Shown here: positions 26,979 to 38,667 of the stretch, in pieces | Position numbering within the stretch: position 1 is the first letter of the stretch | How the letters are laid out: the number at the start of each line of letters is the position of its first letter | Origin: JAFALK01 sp042701975 | Lineage (GTDB): Bacteria; Pseudomonadota; Gammaproteobacteria; Burkholderiales; Burkholderiaceae_C | Reading direction: 5' to 3' | Length of the DNA: 64,000 nt | Assembly (NCBI GenBank): GCA_042701975.1 | Contig: CP170561.1 | Coordinates: forward strand, 2,604,001 to 2,668,000 | Made by a program: the position numbers and the translations under genes | The notes under the pieces: model-generated | Seen by the model: the letters and a program-made list of their open reading frames with translations, nothing else | What the model was told of the DNA's origin: nothing | The model's database searches: none

Positions 26979-28922
26979 ATGAGAACACCCAGCCTCCTGC
27001 TTGCTGCCCTGACCCTTGCCCCGGCGCTGGCCCAGGCCGATCCCCGCCAGCACGTCTACGTGGAAACGCGCCTCTCGCCGGACGGCCGCATCGTGGCCTC
27101 GGTCGAAGGCGATGCCACGCCCAGCGGCGGCTCCCCGGTCGTGCGCGAGCTGGTGCTGCGCGATGCCGGCAGCGGCGCCGAACGCAAGGTCGCGCTGCCC
27201 TGCGGCGAGAAGCCCGAATGCTGGCCCGCTGCCCTGACGTGGACGCCGGACGCCAAGCGGCTGAGCTTCGTGCTGCGCACGCCGGGCAGCCATGCGCGAT
27301 CGATCTACCAGGTGGGTGTGGACGGCGCCGGCCTGATGCGCCTGCTGGCCTTCGACGGCACCGTCCAGTCTTTGCGTTATGGGGCTGATGGCGTGCTGGC
27401 CATGCTGGCCACCTCCGGCGCGTTGAAGGAGACGGGGGCGGTCGAAGCCGGCGCGCCCATCTCTGGCGAGCTCGAAGCCGCCACGCCCTCGCAGCGCCTG
27501 GCTGTGCTGGAGCCCGGAGCCACCGCGCTGCGCTGGATCTCGCGCGATGGCCTCTACGTCTACGAGTACGACTGGATGCCCGGCAACCGCGGGTTCGTGG
27601 CAACGGCCGCGCCCGGTGATGGCGACCGCAACTGGTGGGTGGCCAAGCTCTACGCCTTCGACGGCCTGAAGACGCCGAGCGAGCGGGTGCTCTATGCACC
27701 GCGCAACGCGCAGGAACAGCTGGCCGAGCCCAAGGTCTCCCCGGATGGTCAACGCACCGCGCTGATCGTGGGCCTGATGAGCGATTTCGGCTCCACTGGC
27801 GGCGATGTGGTCGTGCTGCCCACGCAGGGCGGCGAGCCCATGGCGCTGACGCCGGGCCTGTCGGCCTCGGCCGACGAGCTGAGCTGGGGCTGCGACGGCC
27901 ACTTGCTGGCCCTGGCGCTGGCGGGCGACAAGCTCGTGCAGTTCGACCTGGGCGACGGCAAGGCCCGCGTCGCGCCGCAGGCCCGGTGGACCAGCACCGA
28001 CTCGCTGAAAGACTACGGCAACGCCTGCAAGGCGCAGGTGGCGGTCGCCGTGCACGAGACCTTCACCACGCCGGCCGAGATCCAGATCCAGCGCGACGGG
28101 CAATGGCGCGACCTCACGCGCCGCAACGCTGCGCTGCCGCGGCCGGCCATCACGGCCCGCTCGCTGAGCTGGACGAACGAAGGGCGCACGGTGCAAGGCT
28201 TCCTGCTGATGCCGCAAGCGCAAGCTCAGACCACCGCCAAGCGGCCCATGATCGTCGTCGTCCACGGCGGCCCGGCTGGCGCGCATCGGCCGCGTTATGT
28301 CGGTCCGGGTGCCGTGCGCAGCCTGCTCGACAAGGGCTATGCCTTCCTGCTGCCCAACCCGCGCGGCAGCTTCGGCCAAGGCGAGGTTTTCACGCAGGGC
28401 AATGTCAAGGACTTCGGTCACGGCGACCTGCGCGACATCCTGGCCGGCGTGGACGAAATGATCCGGACTGAGTCCGTCGACCCGCAGCGCCTGGGCATCA
28501 TCGGCCACAGCTACGGCGGCTTCATGAGCATGTGGGCCGTCACGCAGACCACGCGCTTTCGCGCCGCCGTCGCCGGCGCCGGCATCGCCAACTGGCAGAG
28601 CTATTACGGCCAGAACGGCATCAGCGAATGGATGCCGCCGTACTTCGGCGCCACGGTCTACGACGATCCGGCCGTCTACGCCAAGTCTTCACCGATCAAC
28701 TTCATCAAGCAAGTCCGCACGCCGGTCTTGGCCTACGTGGGCGGTGCCGACATCGAATGCCCGCCCGCGCAGACGCAGGAGTTCGGCTCGGCCCTGCGCG
28801 CGCTCGGCGTGCCGGCTTCGACGGTGATCTACGACGGCGAAGGCCACCGCTTCCGCAAGCCCGAGACGCTGGCAGATATCGAGAAGCGCACGGTCGCCTG
28901 GTTCGAGCGCTGGCTGCGCTGA
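26979..28922 (+). CDS. S9-family peptidase (prolyl oligopeptidase/acylaminoacyl-peptidase type), secreted
   Basis: 647 residues with a signal peptide (MRTPSLLLAALTLAPALAQA, cleavage near residue 20), a beta-propeller-like middle with WD/PD40-type strands (about 30-400) and a C-terminal alpha/beta-hydrolase catalytic domain. The nucleophile elbow is GHSYGG near residue 510, preceded by MIVVVHGGPAGAHR; the Asp is expected in YVGGADIECPP and the His in YDGEGHRF near the end. Propeller-gated peptidases cleave short peptides or release acyl-amino acids. ATG 26979 is chosen so that the signal starts at the N-terminus. It is divergent from pncA-pncB and is followed, 3 bp after its stop, by the osmoprotectant fusion gene. 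Confidence 0.87.
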   Translation: MRTPSLLLAALTLAPALAQADPRQHVYVETRLSPDGRIVASVEGDATPSGGSPVVRELVLRDAGSGAERKVALPCGEKPECWPAALTWTPDAKRLSFVLRTPGSHARSIYQVGVDGAGLMRLLAFDGTVQSLRYGADGVLAMLATSGALKETGAVEAGAPISGELEAATPSQRLAVLEPGATALRWISRDGLYVYEYDWMPGNRGFVATAAPGDGDRNWWVAKLYAFDGLKTPSERVLYAPRNAQEQLAEPKVSPDGQRTALIVGLMSDFGSTGGDVVVLPTQGGEPMALTPGLSASADELSWGCDGHLLALALAGDKLVQFDLGDGKARVAPQARWTSTDSLKDYGNACKAQVAVAVHETFTTPAEIQIQRDGQWRDLTRRNAALPRPAITARSLSWTNEGRTVQGFLLMPQAQAQTTAKRPMIVVVHGGPAGAHRPRYVGPGAVRSLLDKGYAFLLPNPRGSFGQGEVFTQGNVKDFGHGDLRDILAGVDEMIRTESVDPQRLGIIGHSYGGFMSMWAVTQTTRFRAAVAGAGIANWQSYYGQNGISEWMPPYFGATVYDDPAVYAKSSPINFIKQVRTPVLAYVGGADIECPPAQTQEFGSALRALGVPASTVIYDGEGHRFRKPETLADIEKRTVAWFERWLR

Positions 28923-30420
28923 GGCATGAATCTGCGAACGCTCTCCGCCTGGGTTTGCGCCCTTTGCGTTGTGGCGTTCAGCAGCGTGCCTGCGCATGCG
29001 AAAGAGCAGATCGTCGTCGGCTCCAAGCGCTTCACCGAGAGCTACATCCTCGGCGAGGTGGTGGCGCAGGCGGCCCGCCGCGACGGCGTCAAGGCTGAGC
29101 ATCGACAGGGCCTGGGCAATACGGCGGTGGTGGTCGAGGCCTTGAAGACGGGCTCGATCGACGTCTACCCGGAGTACCTCGGCACGATCGAGCGCGAGAT
29201 CCTCAAGCTGCCGACGGGATCTCCCACTGAGCTGGTGAAGGCGAAGCTCGCTGAGATGGGCTTGGCAATGGGCGTGCCGCTCGGCTTCAGCAACAGCTAC
29301 GCGCTGGCCACGACGGCAGCCACCGCCAGCGCGCAAGGCCTGCATTCGATGAGCGAGCTGCGCGCGCATCCCGCGCTGCGCGTTGCCATCTCCCAGGAAT
29401 TCCTGGGCCGCGAGGATGGCTGGCCCGGCCTGTCGGCGCGGTACGGATTGCCGCAGCGGCCGACGGCGATCGATCACGGCCTCTCCTACCAGGCCTTGGC
29501 CTCCGACCGGATCGATGTGACCGACATCTACACGACCGACGCGAAAATCGCCGAACTCGGCCTGGTGGTGTTGGCTGACGATGCCGCTTATTTCCCGCGT
29601 TATGACGCCGTGCTGCTCTACCGCGCGGACTTGCCGAATCGTGCACCGATGGCGTGGCAGCGCATCACCGCGCTGCAAGGCAAGGTCGACGTGAAGCGGA
29701 TGATCGGGATGAACGCCGAGGCCGAGCTGCGCGGCAAGAGCTTCCCGGAGATCGCGGCGAACTTCCTGAAGGGCGCGGCGCCCGTGGGGGCTGCAGCAAC
29801 GACGAATGCGCGCCGCTCGATCTGGACGGCCACCTTCGGCAACGATTTCTGGCGCCTCACGCGCGAACACCTGACGCTGGTGTTCGTGGCCGTCGGCATC
29901 GCGCTGCTGATCGGCGTGCCGCTCGGCTCGTTCGCTGCCGCTCATGAGGGGCTGGGCCATGCCATCCTCGGTGGCGTTGGCGTGCTGCAGACGATTCCTT
30001 CGCTGGCGCTGTTGGCGGCGCTGATCCCGCTGCTCGGCCGCATCGGCACGGTGCCGGCCATCGTGGCCTTGAGCCTGTATGCACTGCTCCCCATCGTGCG
30101 CAACACGGCCACCGGCTTGCTGCAAGTCCCCAAGGGCATACGCGAGGCGGCGATGGCACTCGGCATGAGCCCGTGGCAATCCTGGCGGCTGGTGCGTCTG
30201 CCGCTTGCCCTGCCCGTGATCGCCGCCGGCGTGAAGACGGCCACCGTGATGACCGTCGGCACGGCCACGATTGCCGCCTTCATCGGCGCTGGCGGCTACG
30301 GCGAACGCATCGCGCAGGGCCTGGCACTGAACGATGGCACGACACTGCTGGCCGGCGCTATCCCGTCAGCCGCGCTCGCGCTGCTCGCTCAGGCGACGTT
30401 CGAGATCCTCGAACGCTGGC

Positions 30421-33249
<2,829 letters not shown>

Positions 33250-33265
33250 GGCGGTCTTCCGTCGT

Positions 33266-33278
33266 GTAACCAAGTTAC
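33266..33278. promoter_or_regulatory. Small inverted repeat in the ppc-hemC divergent promoter region
   Basis: GTAAC-CAA-GTTAC, a perfect 5-bp inverted repeat with 3-bp centre, in the 71-bp space between the divergent ppc and hemC starts. The shape is like sites of MarR/HTH dimers, but no local regulator is tied to it. Significance rests only on symmetry and position. Confidence 0.3.
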
Positions 33279-33320
33279 TTAAAACCGAATGTATCAGTTT
33301 CGCCCCCGATAATCCTTCGC

Positions 33321-34247
33321 ATGATGAGCAAGTTGATGATCGCCACGCGCGAAAGCAGGCTCGCGCTTTGGCAGGCCGAACACGTGAAATCGCTGCTGCA
33401 CGCCCGCGGCCTGACGGTGGAGCTGCTGGGCATGACGACCCGCGGCGACCAGATCCTGGACCGCACACTGTCCAAGGTCGGCGGCAAGGGCCTCTTCGTC
33501 AAGGAGCTGGAGACGGCTATTGAACAGGGCCGCGCGCGGCTGGCCGTGCATTCGCTCAAGGACGTGCCGATGGAGCTGCCCGAAGGCTTCGAGCTGGCGG
33601 CGATCCTGGAGCGCGAGGATCCGCGCGATGCCTTCGTTTCCAACCAGTACGCCACCTTGGCCGATCTGCCGCAGGGCGCGGTCGTCGGCACCTCTTCGCT
33701 GCGTCGAGTCGTGCAGTTGCTGGCCCAGCGACCGGACCTGCGCATCGAACCGCTGCGGGGCAATCTCGACACCCGCCTGCGCAAGCTTGATGAAGGCGGC
33801 TATGACGCCATCGTGCTGGCCGCTGCTGGCCTGATGCGGCTGGCCTTGGCGGAACGCATCCGCGGACGCTTCGCCGTCGAGGAGATGATTCCGTGCGCTG
33901 GGCAGGGGGCCTTGGGCATCGAGGTGCTCTCTTCCGACGCGGAACTCAAGGGCCATCTTCAGGCCTTGACCCATCGTCCTACATGGTTCGCCACGCAGGC
34001 CGAGCGCGCCGTCTCGCGCGCCCTGGGTGGCAGCTGCAGCGTGCCGCTGGCCGCGCATGCGGTCTGGGCTGACGGTCAGCTTCAGCTGACAGCGGCGCTG
34101 GGCAATGCGCAGGAGCCTGCTCGTGCGCTGCTCAAGGCGGCGGTCGCGGGCCCGGTCGACAACGATGCCGCTGCGCTCGCCCTGGGCACGCAAGCGGCCC
34201 AGCTGCTGAAAGAGCAGGGCGCGGCCGGCTATCTGAGCGCATGCTGA
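33321..34247 (+). CDS. hemC: Hydroxymethylbilane synthase (porphobilinogen deaminase) HemC
   Basis: 308-residue haem-pathway enzyme that polymerises four porphobilinogens. Clear motifs are ATRESRLALWQAEHV near the start, TRGDQILDRTLSKVGGKGLFVKELE near 40-65, RGNLDTRLRKLDEGGYDAIVLA near 150 and the dipyrromethane cofactor cysteine in LGGSCSVPLAAH near 245. Start is ATG 33321 (a second ATG follows directly). It heads the hemC-hemD-hemX-hemY operon and overlaps hemD by 7 bp. ppc lies in the opposite direction. Confidence 0.96.
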   Translation: MMSKLMIATRESRLALWQAEHVKSLLHARGLTVELLGMTTRGDQILDRTLSKVGGKGLFVKELETAIEQGRARLAVHSLKDVPMELPEGFELAAILEREDPRDAFVSNQYATLADLPQGAVVGTSSLRRVVQLLAQRPDLRIEPLRGNLDTRLRKLDEGGYDAIVLAAAGLMRLALAERIRGRFAVEEMIPCAGQGALGIEVLSSDAELKGHLQALTHRPTWFATQAERAVSRALGGSCSVPLAAHAVWADGQLQLTAALGNAQEPARALLKAAVAGPVDNDAAALALGTQAAQLLKEQGAAGYLSAC

Positions 34248-34975
34248 TCCTCACCCGCCCGCAGGCGCAGGCGCTGGAATGGCAGCAGCGCCTGGAGAGG
34301 TTGGGTGTGCCGTCGATCAGCCTGCCGCTGATCGGCATCGAGAACACCGACGGTGCGGCGGCGCGCGAGGCATGGGCGCACCTGCCGCGCGCAGCGCTGG
34401 CCTTCTTTGTCAGTCCGAATGCGGCGTCAGCATTTTTCGCTGCGCGTGCCGACACTTGGCCCGAGCAAACGCTTGCCGCCTGTGTCGGCCCTGGCACGGC
34501 GCGTACCTTGATCGAGCACGGCGTGCCGGAGGCGCTGATCGTCCAGCCGCCCGCTGATGCCGAGAGCCTCGATTCCGAACATCTCTGGCCGCTGCTCGAA
34601 GGGCGCGACTGGCAAGGCCGGCTTGCGCTGATGCTGCGCGGCGAAGGCGGCCGCGACTGGCTGGCCGCGCGTCTGCGCGAACGCGGCGCGCAGACGCGCG
34701 ACGTCCATCTCTACCGACGCGTCCGTCCCGTGTGGAGCCTCGACCAGCGTGAGCGTTTCGAGGAGGCGCTGCAAGTCCGCCACGTCTGGCTGCTCTCCAG
34801 TGCAGAAGGTGCGCGCCACCTGCGCCAGCTTGCACCGCACACCGACTGGAGCGGGCAGCGCGCCATCGCCACGCATGAGCGGATCGCGGCGGCGGCCTAC
34901 GAGCTGGGCTTCGGCCATGTCGTTTTGACGCGACCCGATGCCGAAGCGGTGAGCGAGGTCTATCGAGCGATGTAA
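34241..34975 (+). CDS. hemD: Uroporphyrinogen-III synthase HemD
   Basis: 244-residue enzyme that cyclises hydroxymethylbilane with inversion of ring D. Sequence conservation in this family is low, but the LILTRPQAQALEW opening, the AFFVSPNAASAFF segment near 50, the VGPGTARTLIEHGVP helix near 85 and ALMLRGEGGRDWLAARLRERG near 130 fit, and position between hemC and hemX settles the call. A HemD-HemX fusion seen in some Burkholderiales is not present; the two are separate genes with a 14-bp gap. Confidence 0.92.
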   Translation: MLILTRPQAQALEWQQRLERLGVPSISLPLIGIENTDGAAAREAWAHLPRAALAFFVSPNAASAFFAARADTWPEQTLAACVGPGTARTLIEHGVPEALIVQPPADAESLDSEHLWPLLEGRDWQGRLALMLRGEGGRDWLAARLRERGAQTRDVHLYRRVRPVWSLDQRERFEEALQVRHVWLLSSAEGARHLRQLAPHTDWSGQRAIATHERIAAAAYELGFGHVVLTRPDAEAVSEVYRAM

Positions 34976-34989
34976 GGGTCCACCCTAGA

Positions 34990-36141
34990 ATGGTTTCCAT
35001 CGTGAGTGAAGACCCGAACACGCCCGCTGCCGCAGCCCCCGCAGCATCTCCTGCGGCCACACCCGCCGCCTCCGCTGAACGCATGCCCTCCTGGGCCGGT
35101 CCGTTGGCGATTGCCTTGCTGGTGATCTCCCTTGGCGCGCTGGCTCTGGCCTGGCAGGGCTACTCGCGCCAGCAGTCGCTCGAAGAACTGCTGGTGCGCC
35201 GCCAGGAAGCCAACCAGGCCGATGCCGCCAACGCCAAGGCCAATGCCAAGGCCGCGCAGGACCTGGCGCGCGACACCGCCGCCAAGGTTGCGCTGCTCGA
35301 CGCGCGCCTGGCCGAGGTCGCCCTGCAGCGCGCGCAGCTGGAAGAGCTGATGCAGTCCATGTCGCGCTCGCGGGATGAGAACATCGTCAACGACATCGAG
35401 GCCGCCGTGCGCGTGGCGCTGCAGCAGACTGTCGTGACCGGCAGCGCCGAGCCGCTGGTGGCTGCGCTCAAGCAGGCCGATGAACGCCTGCAGCGCTACA
35501 AGCAGCCGCGCCTGGAAGGCATCCGCCGCGCCGTGGCGCGCGACCTGGACCGCGTCAAGGCCGTCAGCGTGGTCGATGTGTCGAGCCTGGCCGTCAAGCT
35601 CGACGAAGCGGCGCGCCTGTTCGACGAGCTGCCCTTGCTGAACGACGCGCGCGCCAATCCCCGGCGTGAGGCTGCATTGGCTGCTGCACCCAAGGCCGCT
35701 GCATCGGCTGCTGCCGCGCAGCGCCCGGAACCGCCAGCCGAAGAAGGCCGCTGGGCCCACTGGATGTGGCAGTTGGGTCGCCGCTGGGATGCCGCGTCGA
35801 CCAGCATCTGGGGCGAGACCCGTGAACTGGTGCGGGTGACGCGCATCGACCGGCCCGAAGCCGCGCTGATCACGCCCGAACAGAGCTTCTTCCTGCGCGA
35901 GAACCTCAAGCTGCGCCTGCTCAATGCGCGCCTGGCGCTGCTGAGCCGCCAGTTCGACACGGCCCAGAACGATCTGATGGAAAGCCAGAGCCTGATCGCG
36001 CGCTACTTCGATGGCGGCTCGCGCAAGGTGGCGGCGGCGAACGAGCTGCTGCGCCAGGTAGCTGGCCAGGCGCGGCAAGTGAACGTGCCGCGTCCTGATG
36101 ACACGCTGGCCGCCTTGGCTGCCGCTCAAGCAGGGCGTTAG
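34990..36141 (+). CDS. hemX: HemX-like uroporphyrinogen-III C-methyltransferase family protein
   Basis: 383 residues. An Ala/Pro-rich N-terminus (about 1-33) is followed by one transmembrane helix (GPLAIALLVISLGALALAWQG) and then a large coiled-coil and helical periplasmic part with DARLAEVALQRAQLEELMQSM near 100 and a C-terminal region with YFDGGSRKVAAANELLRQV. HemX proteins are named for the haem operon but are not methyltransferases in a proven way; a role as membrane scaffold of haem synthesis is proposed. It lies between hemD and hemY, 2 bp before hemY. Confidence 0.9.
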   Translation: MVSIVSEDPNTPAAAAPAASPAATPAASAERMPSWAGPLAIALLVISLGALALAWQGYSRQQSLEELLVRRQEANQADAANAKANAKAAQDLARDTAAKVALLDARLAEVALQRAQLEELMQSMSRSRDENIVNDIEAAVRVALQQTVVTGSAEPLVAALKQADERLQRYKQPRLEGIRRAVARDLDRVKAVSVVDVSSLAVKLDEAARLFDELPLLNDARANPRREAALAAAPKAAASAAAAQRPEPPAEEGRWAHWMWQLGRRWDAASTSIWGETRELVRVTRIDRPEAALITPEQSFFLRENLKLRLLNARLALLSRQFDTAQNDLMESQSLIARYFDGGSRKVAAANELLRQVAGQARQVNVPRPDDTLAALAAAQAGR

Positions 36142-36143
36142 GC

Positions 36144-37379
36144 ATGCGCGGCATCATCTGGCTGGTATTGCTCTTTGCCGTCGCCGTGGTGGCGGCGCTC
36201 ACGCTGGGCAACAACGACGGTCTTGTCAGCTTCTACTGGAAGGGCTGGCGGATGGACGTTTCGCTCAACCTCTTCCTGATCGCGCTGTTCGTCAGCGTCG
36301 CCGTGATGGTCAGTGCCTGGCACGCCATCAACGCGCTGGTGAGCCTGCCCCGTCGCGCGCGCGAGTGGCGCCTGGCGCAGCGCGAGCGTGGCGCGCAGAT
36401 GGCGCTGCGCGAGGCGCTCGGCGACTACTTTGGCGCCCGCTACAGCCGCGCCCAGAAGGCGGCGCAGCGGGCGCTCTCCATCCAGGGTTCGCTGCCGGAC
36501 GAGCAGCAGGACGACGACTTCCTCACGCTCGCGCATCTGCTTGCCGCCAACAGCGCGCACCGCCTGCAAGACCGGCGCCGCCGCGACGAACAGCTGGACC
36601 TGGCGCTGGCCAGCGCCAGCCGCGGTGCCACGCAGGAAGGCGCACGTCTGCTGGCCGCCGAATGGGCGCTGGACGATCGCGACGCCGGCCGCGCGCTGGG
36701 CCTGCTGGCCGAGCTTGGTCCCGGCGTGGCGCGTCGCACACAGGCGCTGCGCCTGAAGCTGCAAGCCACGCGCCTGGACAAGCATCCGCTTGAAGCGCTG
36801 CGCACGGCCCGCTTGCTGGCCAAACACCAGGGCTTTTCCAAGATCGCCGCGCAGGGCCTCTTGCGCGCGCTGGCCTTCGAGGCCGTCGATGTGGCCAGGG
36901 ATGTTGATCAGCTGCGCGCCGTCTGGCAGCAGCTGGACAGCGCCGACCGCCGCGACGCCGTGGTGGCCTCCCGTGCGGCGACGCGCGCGGCGGGTCTGGG
37001 CGCGCATGACGATGGCCGCGGCTGGCTGCGTCCGTTCTGGGAAGACATCGGCCATGTGCCCGCAGACGAACGCGCCGCGCTGGCCGATGCGCTGGTGCTG
37101 GTGCTGCCCGGCCTGGGGCCGGAGTGGCTGCAGCGGCTGGAATCCGCCGTGCAGCAATTCCCGCGTGACCGGCATCTGGCCTATGCGCTGGGCCACGCGC
37201 TGGCCGAGCGCCAGCTGTGGGGCAAGGCCCGTCTGGCGCTGGAGCAGGTGGCGGACGATCACCACATGCCGGTGGCCGCGCGCCGCCGCAGCTGGCTCAC
37301 GCTGGCCCATCTGGCCGAGAACGATGGCGACCTCGATCGCCGTGCGCGCTGCTTCGAGGCCGCTGCAGTTCTTCAGTAA
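36144..37379 (+). CDS. hemY: HemY-like TPR membrane protein
   Basis: 411 residues. Two N-terminal membrane helices (about 2-22 and 40-62, the HemY_N pattern with NNDGLVSFYWKGWRMDVSLNL between them) precede a helical TPR-containing domain reaching the C-terminus (ALRLKLQATRLDKHPLEAL and GHALAERQLWGKARLALEQV are TPR-like). It is encoded last in the hemCDXY operon and is thought to act with HemX in protohaem synthesis or assembly. It ends 57 bp before the first tRNA-Arg. Confidence 0.92.
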   Translation: MRGIIWLVLLFAVAVVAALTLGNNDGLVSFYWKGWRMDVSLNLFLIALFVSVAVMVSAWHAINALVSLPRRAREWRLAQRERGAQMALREALGDYFGARYSRAQKAAQRALSIQGSLPDEQQDDDFLTLAHLLAANSAHRLQDRRRRDEQLDLALASASRGATQEGARLLAAEWALDDRDAGRALGLLAELGPGVARRTQALRLKLQATRLDKHPLEALRTARLLAKHQGFSKIAAQGLLRALAFEAVDVARDVDQLRAVWQQLDSADRRDAVVASRAATRAAGLGAHDDGRGWLRPFWEDIGHVPADERAALADALVLVLPGLGPEWLQRLESAVQQFPRDRHLAYALGHALAERQLWGKARLALEQVADDHHMPVAARRRSWLTLAHLAENDGDLDRRARCFEAAAVLQ

Positions 37380-37394
37380 ATCCGGCGCCGATTC

Positions 37395-37424
37395 TTTACG
37401 ACTCGGTGAAAACCATGCTATAGT
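37395..37424 (+). promoter_or_regulatory. Promoter of the tRNA-Arg genes
   Basis: -35-like TTTACG at 37395-37400, 18-bp spacer, and -10 TATAGT at 37419-37424 with an extended TGC just before it. The -10 sits 13 bp ahead of the first mature tRNA base. It lies in the 57 bp between hemY and the tRNA. The same TGCTATAGT element precedes the tRNA-Ser gene at 59 kb. Confidence 0.6.
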
Positions 37425-37436
37425 GCAAGGCTCAGC

Positions 37437-37513
37437 GCGGCTGTAGCTCAGTTGGATAGAGTACTTGGCTACGAACCAAGGGGTCGTGGGTTCGAATCCT
37501 GCCAGCCGCACCA
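37437..37513 (+). tRNA. tRNA-Arg (anticodon ACG), first copy
   Basis: 77-nt cloverleaf with acceptor GCGGCTG/CAGCCGC, D-stem GCTC/GAGT, anticodon stem CTTGG/CCAAG with loop CTACGAA (anticodon ACG, which would become ICG and read CGU/CGC/CGA), T-loop TTCGAAT, discriminator A and encoded CCA. Identical to the second copy at 37600. Confidence 0.97.
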
Positions 37514-37599
37514 AAAATCAATAAGAAGAACCAAGAAAAACAAGAAATGCTCAAGCACCGATTCGTAGTCGGTGCGTGAGTCAAAAAAGTAAAAATTTA

Positions 37600-37676
37600 G
37601 CGGCTGTAGCTCAGTTGGATAGAGTACTTGGCTACGAACCAAGGGGTCGTGGGTTCGAATCCTGCCAGCCGCACCA
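37600..37676 (+). tRNA. tRNA-Arg (anticodon ACG), second identical copy
   Basis: Exact 77-nt duplicate of the tRNA at 37437, starting 163 bp after the first start. The spacer (37514-37599) is markedly AT-rich and contains a hairpin (GCACCGA / TCGGTGC around 37549-37574). Both copies are probably processed from one transcript ending at the terminator at 37697. Confidence 0.97.
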
Positions 37677-37696
37677 AGAACTTCGGTTTTGGATCG

Positions 37697-37732
37697 ACGG
37701 GTCAAACGTTCAAGCGTTTGGCCCGTTTTTCT
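37697..37732 (+). terminator. Intrinsic terminator of the tRNA-Arg transcript
   Basis: Long hairpin (ACGGGTCAAACG at 37697-37708 pairing with CGTTTGGCCCGT at 37715-37726, one non-canonical pair) followed by a U run (TTTTTC). It lies 20 bp after the second tRNA. Confidence 0.85.
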
Positions 37733-37746
37733 TTTCTGCTCTTCTT

Positions 37747-38580
37747 TCAGCGATCCATCTCTCGCCAGCGCGCGTAGATGCGCGCGAACTCGCCGCGCTT
37801 GTCCAGCTCGGCGATGGCGTGCTCCAGCAGCTCAACGCTCTCGTGCGGCAGCTTCTTGGACGCCAACATGTACAGCCGCGTCGTGTAGATGGTGGCGGGC
37901 AGCACGCGCACCTTGCCTTGCAGGCCGGCCTCGCGGACCACGGCGTTTATCCCGGGGCTGCGGTAGAGGAAGAAGCGGCCGCGGCCGAGCAGCAGCTTCT
38001 GCAGATTGGATTCAGCGCTCAGGCTGTTGTCGTCGACGATGAGGCCGCCTTCGTTGGCCAAGGCCGTCATCACCGACAGGCCCTTGACGCCAAGGATCGC
38101 GCCATTGGCACCGAGCTTGCGGATGTCGTCGAGATTGGCAACGTCCACCGGATCGTCGGCGCGCGCCGCCACCTGGTACTTGGACTGGAAGAGCGCCGGC
38201 TGAAGAAAGAGGGCGCGGGTCTCGCGCACAGCCGTGCGGGCGAGGCCGCAGGCGACGTCCAGCGTGCCATCGGCCAGGCGGTTCTCGATGCGGGCCGTGG
38301 GCTCGGCGCGGTCCTCGCCAACGAAGCGCAGCCGCGGCTCCTGCCGTTCAATCGCGCGCAGGGCATCGACGCAGAAGCCGACCGAACCGGACGGCGTGGT
38401 GATGAACTTCGGCGCGGACTGGTCCTGCGCCACGATGCGCAGCACGCGCACGGACGACGCAGACTGCTGCGCCCGCGCGGCACTTGGGATCAGGATCGAC
38501 AGCGTCAACAACAACAGCGGCGACAACAGCGGCGACAACAACGGCAACAGCGCCCAAGGCCTGGGGCTCGCTCTCCTCAT
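37747..38580 (-). CDS. Type 3 extracellular solute-binding protein (amino-acid ABC type)
   Basis: 277 residues. A long signal peptide (basic MRRASPRPW, then a Leu/Pro/Ser-rich core LSPLLSPLLLLTL, cleavage near ARAQQ) precedes a SBP_bac_3-like domain (VLRIVAQDQSAPKF, GFCVDALRAIERQEPRLRF, LADGTLDVACGLARTAVRE). Members bind amino acids or are sensors lacking transporters; no permease or ATPase lies nearby. The signal core is encoded by a DNA tandem repeat. Its 3' end is just past the tRNA terminator, and it is convergent with the tRNAs. Confidence 0.82.
   Translation of the reverse strand: MRRASPRPWALLPLLSPLLSPLLLLTLSILIPSAARAQQSASSVRVLRIVAQDQSAPKFITTPSGSVGFCVDALRAIERQEPRLRFVGEDRAEPTARIENRLADGTLDVACGLARTAVRETRALFLQPALFQSKYQVAARADDPVDVANLDDIRKLGANGAILGVKGLSVMTALANEGGLIVDDNSLSAESNLQKLLLGRGRFFLYRSPGINAVVREAGLQGKVRVLPATIYTTRLYMLASKKLPHESVELLEHAIAELDKRGEFARIYARWREMDR
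38513..38536. repeat. 12-bp tandem repeat in the signal-peptide coding region
   Basis: AACAGCGGCGAC occurs twice in direct succession (38513-38524, 38525-38536), encoding a repeated Leu-Ser-Pro-Leu on the minus strand. Repeat gain or loss would keep the frame and change the length of the hydrophobic core. Confidence 0.7.
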
Positions 38581-38667
38581 GGCTCCTCCTTCATCCGCCC
38601 CGGTCAGCGTACAGCCCTTTCGGTCTGCCGCCCACCTGCTAACGCCTATTTTTGGCGCAAGCTGACT

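Noticed and set aside
37437..37676. tRNA-Arg pair as an integration attachment site
   Set aside because: No integrase, direct repeat of a tRNA 3' end or foreign cargo nearby; the repeats are whole tRNA genes.
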